Shown here piece by piece: positions 55,601 to 63,049 of a stretch of 64,000 bases of DNA. How positions within the stretch are numbered: the stretch's first letter is position 1; each line of letters begins with the position of its first letter. The stretch comes from Gemmatimonadota bacterium (GTDB taxonomy: Bacteria; Gemmatimonadota; Gemmatimonadetes; Gemmatimonadales; Gemmatimonadaceae), in NCBI GenBank assembly GCA_016191225.1, contig JACPPC010000022.1, positions 62,001-126,000 on the forward strand, read 5' to 3'. The notes beneath the pieces are model-generated. The model searched no databases, was not told where the DNA came from, and was given only the letters and a program-made list of their open reading frames with translations. Position numbers and translations under genes: made by a program.

Positions 55601-56019
55601 TACACCCAGCCCAGGCCGGTCGCATCCGGGCCGAGCGTCGGCGACACCGACGCGGGGAGCCGGCCCTTGAGGCCGTTCAGGTATTCGAGCACGCGGCTGC
55701 GCGCCCAATAAAGGTCCGTTCCGTCGTCGAAGATGATGTACACGAACGAAACGCCGAAGTACGAGTACCCGCGCACCACGCGCGAGCCGGGCACCTTGAG
55801 CATCTCCGCGGCGATCGGATAGGTGACCTGGTCCTCGACGATGCGCGGCGCCTGCTCGCTGTAGTCCGTCTGGATGATCACCTGGACGTCGCTCAGGTCC
55901 GGCAGCGCTTCCAGTGGCGTGCGGCCGACGGCAATGATGCCCGCCCCGATCGCCGCGATCGTGAACAGGGTCACGATCAGCTTGTTGTCGACCGACCAGG
56001 CGATGAACCGCTTCAGCAT
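52690..56019 (-). CDS. cusA: RND heavy-metal efflux pump, CusA type
   Basis: 1109 residues. TM4 has [25 protein letters not shown], the pattern of Cu(I)/Ag(I) pumps rather than the DFG type of the first RND. Twelve membrane segments, two large periplasmic loops, and [13 protein letters not shown] near the end as in CusA. Near residues 800-820 there is a Gly/Met-rich insert ([11 protein letters not shown]) not usual for the family. Pumps copper or silver out through CusB and CusC. Its start is 11 bases after the CusB stop. Confidence 0.92.
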   Translation of the reverse strand: [1109 protein letters not shown]

Positions 56020-56029
56020 GGCCGCGCCC

Positions 56030-57451
56030 TCAGCGATTCGGGTGTTTCATGCCCGGCATCGGGCTCGCCGCGGCAGGCCGGCTCGCCTCGGGCGCCTTGG
56101 TCGCACGCCCGCCGGCACCCGGCATCTCCATGCCGGGCATGTCTGCCATGGGAGGTACCGTGATCGGCTTCGGCGCGTCCGATGTCTTCGAGCCCTTCGC
56201 CGAGGGAACGGACATGTCCATCCCCGGCATGCCTCCCATCCCCCCGAGCATCGACCCCAGGTTCGACTCGGCGTCCACCAGGAAGGTCGCCGACGCGACC
56301 ACCGTGTCTCCCACCTGCACACCGCTCTGGATCTCGATCCGATCGCCCGTGCCGATCCCCGTCACGACCGCACGCGGCTCCAGCATGCCGTCCGCCCGCC
56401 GCAGAAAGACGAGCGTGCGCGTACCCGTCGAGAGCACGGCCGAGCGGGGAACGTGCAGCACGCGTGCGTCCGTGCCACCCCGAATGCGCACCGTGGCAAA
56501 CATGCCGGGCTTCACCTCACCGCCTCGATTCGCGAGCGCGATGCGCACGCGAACCGTCCGCGTGTCGCTGTTGAGTGTGGGCTGCACGAAATCGATGCGC
56601 CCGACCCGCGGCCGCCCGGGCATCGACGGCAGCTCCACGTCCACGCGCTCGCCAAGCTGCACCTGTGCGAGATCGCGTTCGAAGACTTCGCCCTCCAGCC
56701 AGACCACCGACAGGTCCGCGATGCGAAGCAGCGCCTCGCCCGCCATGACCCGCTGGCCAGCCAGCACGCTCTTCTCGATGACCACCCCGGCAAACGGGGC
56801 CCGCACGACGATGGTCTGTTGCGCCGCCCCGGTTGCCTCGACACGGGCAACCTCCGCCGCCGGAACGTCCCAGTTGAGGAGCCGCTGCCGAGCCGCCGCC
56901 CGCAGCCCCTCCGCGCTGGCCCGGGTGGACGAATCCGCCCCGGCCACATCGCGCACCAGCCTCGTCGCCAGCACCAGTTCCTGCTCGGCCGCCACCAGCA
57001 TCGGCGAGTAGGTCGAGAGCAGCGGCTCCCCCGCCTTCACTTCCCGGCCCGTGAAGTCCACGAAGAGTCGATCCACCCATCCGTCGAACTTGAGCGTGAC
57101 ACTCCGCACTTTCGTCTCGTCGAGGCTTACCTGGGCGACTGTCCGCACCTCGCGACGCAGCGGGCCGCGCTCGACCACGGCGTACGTCACACCGATGCGG
57201 CGCGCTTGTTCCGCGCTGAGCATGACGGACTTGGCCGACTCCGCACTGGCGGCGGCGCCGTGCGCGTGCCCAGCTGTCTCGGCCGGCGGCGCGGTGCCAC
57301 GCGAGGCCGCGAGGGCGACCAGCACGGCGATGCCGAGAACGGCGACGCCGATCCCGGCGCGGCGCCAGCGAACCGCGCCGCTCACGCCGCTCGCGCCGGT
57401 CACTGCACGGCCGGCTGCGGGGGATGGTGCCGGCTTGTCCTGCTCAACCAT
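56030..57451 (-). CDS. cusB: CusB-type periplasmic adaptor with Met-rich tail
   Basis: 473 residues. A membrane anchor (about 30-48) is followed by HAHG, a YHS-less N-terminus, then the adaptor core: LKFDGWVDRLFVDFTGREVKAGEPLLSTYSPMLVAAEQE, APFAGVVIEKSVLAGQRVMAGEALLRIADLS and LNSDTRTVRVRIALANRGGEVKPGMFATV. The C-terminal 70 residues are Met/His-rich (MGGMPGMDM, MADMPGMEM, MPGMKH), a probable copper-binding tail. Its ATG shares one base with the channel gene stop (TGATG), so coupling is tight. Confidence 0.9.
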   Translation of the reverse strand: MVEQDKPAPSPAAGRAVTGASGVSGAVRWRRAGIGVAVLGIAVLVALAASRGTAPPAETAGHAHGAAASAESAKSVMLSAEQARRIGVTYAVVERGPLRREVRTVAQVSLDETKVRSVTLKFDGWVDRLFVDFTGREVKAGEPLLSTYSPMLVAAEQELVLATRLVRDVAGADSSTRASAEGLRAAARQRLLNWDVPAAEVARVEATGAAQQTIVVRAPFAGVVIEKSVLAGQRVMAGEALLRIADLSVVWLEGEVFERDLAQVQLGERVDVELPSMPGRPRVGRIDFVQPTLNSDTRTVRVRIALANRGGEVKPGMFATVRIRGGTDARVLHVPRSAVLSTGTRTLVFLRRADGMLEPRAVVTGIGTGDRIEIQSGVQVGDTVVASATFLVDAESNLGSMLGGMGGMPGMDMSVPSAKGSKTSDAPKPITVPPMADMPGMEMPGAGGRATKAPEASRPAAASPMPGMKHPNR

Positions 57452-58878
57452 CAGCGTTCACCTCCCGGCGCGAGACTGCCGGAATTCGGGTCATAGAGTT
57501 CACGGCCGAGCAGCATCTCGAGGTCGGCCAGTGTCATGCCTTCGGCGGCTTCGAGTGCCGCCAGTTCCTGGGCGTAGCGATTGACCGTGACCTGGTTGTC
57601 GATCAGGGTCATGAGATTCACCCGGCCCACGCGGTAGGCCGCCAGCGATGCCGTCACCGCGGCACCAGCCTGGGGCAGGATCGTCGTGCGATAGAGGCTG
57701 GCCAGGTTTCGCGCACGCGTCCACTCCACGTACGCCTCGCCGGCCCGCGCCCGCGTCTCGGCGCGCATGGCCGCAAGATCGGCGGCCGCCATCGCCCGCA
57801 TGGCGCCAGCTTCGTCGCGCATGCGCAGCTGCCGGCTGCGCGCGAACACGGGAACGGATGCGCCGATCATGAGGCTTCCCATGCGGTCCGTGCCCATGGC
57901 GCTCCCGCGCTCGGCATACTGGACGCCAAGCTCGAGGTCGGGCCAGATCTCGCGTCCGGCCCGGCGGGACTCGGCCTCGGACGCCTCGAGGTCCGCGGCT
58001 CCGGCGCGCACCATCGGCCGCGACGCGCTGGCACGACGCACGAGTTCGTCGGCGGCGGGGAGGGCCGCAGGAAAGCGCGGAAGGATCGCCGGTGGCGTCG
58101 TCGAGTCCACCGGCTGGTCGAGCAGTCCGCCAAGGCGCGACAAGCTCACCAGGCGCATCGCGCGCATGGCCGTGATCTCCTCGGTCATTCGTGCGACTTC
58201 GACGCGCGCCTTCAGCACGTCGGCCTGCGACGTCTCGCCCACGCGATACATCGCCTCGGCCGTCGCGGCGATATCCTCCATCAGCCGGCGCGTGGCGACC
58301 GCGATGTCGAGGCCCCGCTCGATCCGATAAATATCATAGAATGCCGCGGCCACACGCGCTCGCACCTCCCAGCGCACGTCCACGGCGCGTTCCCTGGCGG
58401 CGCTCCCGCGCGCCGAGGCTGCCGCGGCGCTGAACCCGAGCTTGCCCGCCGTCGGGAACATCTGCACCACCTGGAGCTGCGTCATTCCGACCACGTCCAT
58501 CGGGCCGAGCCCCGGGAGGGCCCGGCCGAGCAGGCCGAGCTGCAACTGCGGGTCGGGTGGGAGGCCCGCGCCGGGAATCCGGGCGGCGGCGGCGTCCGCC
58601 AGCGCGCCGGCGGCCAGGACGCGGGGATTTGACCGATCGGCCCTGAGGTACAGCACGCCGAGCCGAAGGCCCGGCGACGCCGCCGAGTCCCCCTGCGCGG
58701 CGAGCGACTCGGCGCTGGCGAGCGCGCAGAAGATCGCGCCCGTGAGGATCGCGAGCGTGCGGCGGTGCGAGACGGGCGTACCGCCTGCGCTGGCCCGCGC
58801 CCGCCCGCTTGGGCGCACACCTCTGGCGCCGCGCGCTGTCGCGTGGCTTGTTGACACGTCGAGTATCGAACCTTGCAT
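57451..58878 (-). CDS. cusC: CusC/TolC-type outer-membrane channel
   Basis: 475 residues from the ATG at 58878. A signal-like hydrophobic stretch (LAILTGAIFCALASAESLAAQ) lies about 40 residues in, so the true start may be further downstream; no better start codon is visible. Helical repeats as in outer membrane efflux proteins: AMYRVGETSQADVLKARVEVARMTEEITAM and LAAYRVGRVNLMTLIDNQVTVNRYAQELAALEAAEG. First gene of cusCBA. It shares the gap to 59757 as promoter region. Confidence 0.85.
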   Translation of the reverse strand: MQGSILDVSTSHATARGARGVRPSGRARASAGGTPVSHRRTLAILTGAIFCALASAESLAAQGDSAASPGLRLGVLYLRADRSNPRVLAAGALADAAAARIPGAGLPPDPQLQLGLLGRALPGLGPMDVVGMTQLQVVQMFPTAGKLGFSAAAASARGSAARERAVDVRWEVRARVAAAFYDIYRIERGLDIAVATRRLMEDIAATAEAMYRVGETSQADVLKARVEVARMTEEITAMRAMRLVSLSRLGGLLDQPVDSTTPPAILPRFPAALPAADELVRRASASRPMVRAGAADLEASEAESRRAGREIWPDLELGVQYAERGSAMGTDRMGSLMIGASVPVFARSRQLRMRDEAGAMRAMAAADLAAMRAETRARAGEAYVEWTRARNLASLYRTTILPQAGAAVTASLAAYRVGRVNLMTLIDNQVTVNRYAQELAALEAAEGMTLADLEMLLGRELYDPNSGSLAPGGER

Positions 58879-59757
58879 CCGGAGAGCCCTCGGATTGCGC
58901 GAGGAGAACCTGTTTCGCCTGACCAACCCGGGGCGGCCAATGCGGCTCGCGGAGAATCGGCAGGCGGGGGGACAGGGAGCAGGGGGGGTTGCCTGATTTT
59001 ATGTAAGGTAAAACCGCATCTCGGTCAAAGGTACCGTAAGCGGCGGCCCGGGATGCGAAACGACACGCCCCAAGGCCGCCACTCGCTCTCCGGCACCGTC
59101 GCGTGGCATGCGTGCGCCGAACCGATCGGCGACGGGACGCGTGTTGCGGCCGACGCCACCGGCGCGGCGCGCTCATCCCGGCGCATTCGTCCGGGCGATG
59201 GCCGGCCGCCGGCAGGGCCGCGCGCGGGATTGCCTGACGAACCGTGGCCGATCTTTCGGCGGCGAAGCGGCGTGCCGATCGCGAGGCTTCGCGCGTGCGA
59301 CGGCACGGACGTTGCATTCGCGCGCGGCACGAACGTGCGTGTGGTCCACCCGCCGCCCGTGTGTCGCTGCACGCGCGAGGGCCGTGCAGCCATGGGGAAG
59401 GCCGGGGCGGGGCGGAGGACCGGCTTCCTCGTCGCACTTCGACCGCCGACTTGGTGCGCGGTGCCGACGAGTTGACCCGGTACCGCGAGTTTCCCCGTGA
59501 GTGCCCGGTCGCGCGTCCGCTGCGACCGCCGACCGGCGGGTGCAGCGCGCCGATCGACCGGCCTCCCGCACGACCCGTTGACGCCGCCACGTGGGCAACG
59601 GCGCTCCCGCGTTGCGCCCGACGGGACGTCGCTTCATCTTCCACGCACTGAAGAAACTGCCTGGCTGGCGGCGCCACTCCTCGACGGCGGCTCGATCGTG
59701 CCGGGAACGGGGAGGCTCCACAGGTCACAGGCGCTCCTCTCCCTGAAGGATTCCCGA
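58879..59757. other. Divergent intergenic region without a clear gene
   Basis: About 880 bases between cusC and the DUF4198 gene. Open frames on both strands give basic, low-complexity products without motifs. A small AT-rich dyad, TTTTATGTAAGGTAAAA (58997-59013), stands out from the GC-rich surroundings and lies about 120 bases before cusC; it may hold the cus promoter or a regulator site. No recognisable RNA gene. Confidence 0.45.
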
Positions 59758-60591
59758 ATGCGCCGGTCCCCATTTGTCGTCACGGCAGTCGTGCTCCTGT
59801 CCGCCATCGCCGCGAGCGCGGTGCCGGCACGGGCGCATGACCTGTTCCTGACACTGCGGTCGTTTTTCGCGCCGCCCCAGACCGCCATCGAGATCCATGC
59901 GCTGAACGGGACCTTCTCCTCGAGCGTGGCCGTCGTGGCGCGCGATCGAATGATCGACGTCTCGGTCTGGTCCCCCGCCGGTCGGGCGCGCCTCGATACG
60001 ACTGCCTGGCTCGAGCGCCGCGACACCACGGTGCTGACCCTGCGCACGGGCGGTCCCGGCACGTACGCCGTGGGTGTCTCGACGCGGCCACGGATCCTGG
60101 CGCTCAAGGCGCCGGACTTCAATGCGTACCTCGCGTCCGAGGGCGTGCCCGAGGTGCTGGCGGCACGCCGCCGCGACGGCGAGCTGGACCGACCCGCGCG
60201 CGAGCGCTATTCCAAGCACGTCAAGGCCCTGATTCAGGTCGGCGATGCGCCTTCGGGCGCATTCGGGGCGGTGTTCGGCTACCCGGCCGAGATCGTGCCA
60301 CTCGACAACCCCTATGCCCTGCGCGCGGGGCCCGGCTCGCGCCTGAGGGTGCGCGCGCTCGTCGGCGACACTGCGCAGCCGGCCCTGACGCTCCAGGTCG
60401 GCGGTCGGGACCTGCGTGGGGCCCGGCTCCCGCAGCGGGAGATCGTCACCGACTCCGCCGGCATTGCCGAGCTTCGACTGGTCGTTCCCGGCCGATACTA
60501 CGTCAAGTTCATCCGCATGCGGCGCCTGGTGGACGACGCGGCGGCGGACTACGAGTCGCGGTGGGCGACGCTGACCTTCGAGCTGCGCTGA
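59758..60591 (+). CDS. DUF4198 exported protein
   Basis: 277 residues with a signal peptide (VVLLSAIAASAVPARA) directly followed by HDLFLTLRSFFAPPQ, the N-terminal hallmark of DUF4198. Later GTYAVGVSTRPRILALKAPDFNAYLASEG and YSKHVKALIQVGD are typical of the family. The fold is Ig-like; members sit near nickel, cobalt or copper transport genes and are thought to bind metal via the new N-terminal His. AAGGA lies nine bases before the ATG. Convergent with the copper ATPase. Confidence 0.88.
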   Translation: MRRSPFVVTAVVLLSAIAASAVPARAHDLFLTLRSFFAPPQTAIEIHALNGTFSSSVAVVARDRMIDVSVWSPAGRARLDTTAWLERRDTTVLTLRTGGPGTYAVGVSTRPRILALKAPDFNAYLASEGVPEVLAARRRDGELDRPARERYSKHVKALIQVGDAPSGAFGAVFGYPAEIVPLDNPYALRAGPGSRLRVRALVGDTAQPALTLQVGGRDLRGARLPQREIVTDSAGIAELRLVVPGRYYVKFIRMRRLVDDAAADYESRWATLTFELR

Positions 60592-60690
60592 GGAGCGGTC
60601 ACCGCGGGCCGACAGCGCACCTCCCGGCCGGTTGAAGCGCCTGCCCGTCGCGAGCGATCCGCGTGAGCGCGTCGTCCGCGTCGCCTCCCG

Positions 60691-63012
60691 CTAGAGGTCC
60701 ACCCGCCGCAGCAGCTGCGCGTTCAGCGCCACGATCATCGTGCTCGCCGACATCAGCACCGCCCCGACCGCCGGCGTCAGAACCACTCCCCACGGCGCGA
60801 GCACTCCCGCCGCCAGCGGAATCGCGACGATGTTGTAGCCCGCCGCCCACCACAGGTTCTGCACCATCTTGCGGTAGGTCGCCCGGGACAGGTTGATGAT
60901 GCGCGGGATGTCGCGCGGATCGCTGCGCACCAGCACCACGTCCCCCGCCTCGACCGCCACATCGGTGCCCGCGCCGATTGCGATGCCGACGTCGGCCGTG
61001 ACCAGCGCCGGCGCGTCGTTCACCCCGTCTCCCACCATGGCCACGCGCTTGCCCTGCCGCTGCAGCGCCTCGACGTGGGACGCCTTCTGCTCCGGCAGCA
61101 CCTGCGACAGCACCGAGTCGATGCCCAGCTGCCGCGCCACCGCCTCGGCCACCGCCTTCGCATCTCCCGTCATCATGATGACCTCGATCCCGGCCGCCTG
61201 CAGCCGCTGCACCGCCGCGGCCGACTCCGGCCGGATCGCATCGGCCACGGCGAATGCGGCGAGCGCGCGATTCCCCTCGACCAGGTAGATCACCCCCTCG
61301 CCGCGACTCGCGGCCTCCGTGGCAAGGGCCATGAGCTCCGGCGCGGGAGTCGCGTGCAGCGACGCGAGCAGGTTCGGACCCCCCTCGGCGAGGTCGCGCC
61401 CATCCACCACGGCCCGAACGCCCTGCCCCGGCATGGACCGGAACCCCGTCGCCGCCGGGACCACGAGCTTCCGCTCCTCCGCGCTCTTCACGATCGCACG
61501 CGCCACCGGATGCTCGGCATCGCGCTCGACCGCGGCTGCCAGCCGCAGTGCGTCGTCGTCGCCGAGGCCAGCGGCCGTGCGCATCGCGATCACGCGGTGC
61601 TCGCCGAGGGTCAGCGTGCCCGTCTTGTCGAACACCACCGCCGTCAGGTTGCGCGCCTCCTCGAGGCCCCGCCGGTCGCGCACCAGCAACCCGCCGCGGG
61701 CACCAAGGGTGGTCGAGATCGCCAGCACCAGCGGCACCGCAAGGCCAAGGGCGTGCGGGCAGGCGATCACGAGCACCGTGACCATTCGTTCCACCGCCGT
61801 GGCGGCCGTGGCCCCGGCCAGCAGCCAGGCCGCGAGGGTGAGCGCCCCCGAGCCGAGCGCGATCCACGTGAGCCAGCGGGCGGCCCGGTCGGCCAGCGCT
61901 TGCGCGCGCGACTTTGACGACTGCGCCTGCGCCACCAGCCGCATGATCCCGGCCAGCGCGGTCCTGTCCCCGGTGCCGGTGACCAGCACGCGCAGCGAGC
62001 CCGCCCCGTTCACCGTGCCGGCAATCACCTTCGCCCCCTCGCCCTTCTCCACCGGCGCCGACTCGCCCGTGACCAGCGCCTCGTTGACGGCGCTGCTGCC
62101 GGAGCGCACGACGCCGTCGGCGGGAATGCCCGCCCCGGGGCGCACGAGCACGACATCGTTGTCGCGCAGCGCCGACACCGGCACCTCCTCGACGCGCTCG
62201 GCGGCGCCCTCACCGGTCACCCGGACCGCCGTGCCGGGGAGGAGCTTGGCCAGCTCGCCCAGGGCGCCCTCGGCCTGCGAAATCGAGCGCATCTCGAGCC
62301 AGTGCCCGAGGAGCATGATCGTCACCAGCGTTGCCAGCTCCTCCCAGAGCGGCATGCCGGGGAAGCCGAGCGTGACGGCGGCGCTGAAGGCGAACGCGAC
62401 CGAGATCGCGAGGGCGATCAGGGTCATCATCCCCGGCAGGCGCGCCGCGATCTCGCGCCCGGCGCCCTGCACGAAGGGCCAGCCGCCGTAGGCGAAGACC
62501 GCGGTGCCGAGGACCGGCGGTATCCAGTGCGACCCCGGGAATGCCGGCGGCGTGTACTGGAAGGCGCGCGGCAGCATGTGGCCCCACGCCAGGATCGGGG
62601 CGGTGAGCGCGAGCGAGAGCCAGAACTTGTCGCGGAACATCGCCGGCGAGTGGCCGGCATGCTTGTCGTGGCCGGCATGCTTGTCGTGGCCGGCATGCTT
62701 GTCGTGGCCGGCATGCTTGTCGTGGCCGGCATGCTTGTCGTGGCCGGCATGCTTGTCGTGGCCGGCATGCTGGTCGTGGCCGGCGTGCTGGTCGTGGCCG
62801 GCGTGCTGGTCGTGGCCGGCGTGCTGGTCGTGGCCGGCGTGCTGGTCGTGGCCGGCGTGCTGGTCGTGGCCGGCGTGCTGGTCGTGGCCGGCGTGCTGGT
62901 CGGCACCGTAAGACACAGGCGCCGTGTGCTCGGGCATCGCACCGCGAGCATGCGTGTGGTCGTGTGCCTCCCGTCGCCCCGCAGCCTGGTCGCCCTGCTG
63001 CCCATCACTCAT
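60691..63012 (-). CDS. copB: Copper/silver-exporting P1B-3 ATPase, CopB type
   Basis: 773 residues. The membrane metal motif is CPH (418-420) rather than CPC, with MSASTMIVALNAQ near the end, both marks of P1B-3 ATPases (CopB). Also TGES (315-318), DKTGT (462-466) with the phosphorylated Asp, and MVGDGVNDAPAL. The His-rich N-terminus is extreme: 14 repeats of HAGHDQ or HAGHDK at residues 38-121, in place of the usual short run. Pumps copper or silver from the cytosol. The ATG at 63012 has GAGGA upstream; a longer open frame beyond it is the shadow of the glycosyltransferase. Confidence 0.93.
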   Translation of the reverse strand: MSDGQQGDQAAGRREAHDHTHARGAMPEHTAPVSYGADQHAGHDQHAGHDQHAGHDQHAGHDQHAGHDQHAGHDQHAGHDQHAGHDKHAGHDKHAGHDKHAGHDKHAGHDKHAGHDKHAGHSPAMFRDKFWLSLALTAPILAWGHMLPRAFQYTPPAFPGSHWIPPVLGTAVFAYGGWPFVQGAGREIAARLPGMMTLIALAISVAFAFSAAVTLGFPGMPLWEELATLVTIMLLGHWLEMRSISQAEGALGELAKLLPGTAVRVTGEGAAERVEEVPVSALRDNDVVLVRPGAGIPADGVVRSGSSAVNEALVTGESAPVEKGEGAKVIAGTVNGAGSLRVLVTGTGDRTALAGIMRLVAQAQSSKSRAQALADRAARWLTWIALGSGALTLAAWLLAGATAATAVERMVTVLVIACPHALGLAVPLVLAISTTLGARGGLLVRDRRGLEEARNLTAVVFDKTGTLTLGEHRVIAMRTAAGLGDDDALRLAAAVERDAEHPVARAIVKSAEERKLVVPAATGFRSMPGQGVRAVVDGRDLAEGGPNLLASLHATPAPELMALATEAASRGEGVIYLVEGNRALAAFAVADAIRPESAAAVQRLQAAGIEVIMMTGDAKAVAEAVARQLGIDSVLSQVLPEQKASHVEALQRQGKRVAMVGDGVNDAPALVTADVGIAIGAGTDVAVEAGDVVLVRSDPRDIPRIINLSRATYRKMVQNLWWAAGYNIVAIPLAAGVLAPWGVVLTPAVGAVLMSASTMIVALNAQLLRRVDL
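62650..62901. repeat. 14-copy 18-bp tandem repeat in copB
   Basis: 252 bases of head-to-tail 18-bp units of the form GTGGCCGGCRTGCTKGTC, where R and K vary. Fourteen units; the first six (62650-62757) end in TTGTC, giving Lys, and the other eight end in TGGTC, giving Gln. The blocks suggest expansion by slippage or unequal exchange. The unit is a multiple of three, so copy changes keep the frame. Confidence 0.95.
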
Positions 63013-63049
63013 GCGGAGGGTCCTCGATCGGTAGTGCCAGTTCCCGATC

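Noticed and set aside
58873-59475. 200-residue open frame beside cusC
   Set aside because: Composition is basic and repetitive with no motif, start context or homologous look; likely chance in GC-rich DNA.
62650-62901. CRISPR-like direct repeats
   Set aside because: The units are head-to-tail with no spacers and encode part of CopB, so this is a coding tandem repeat.
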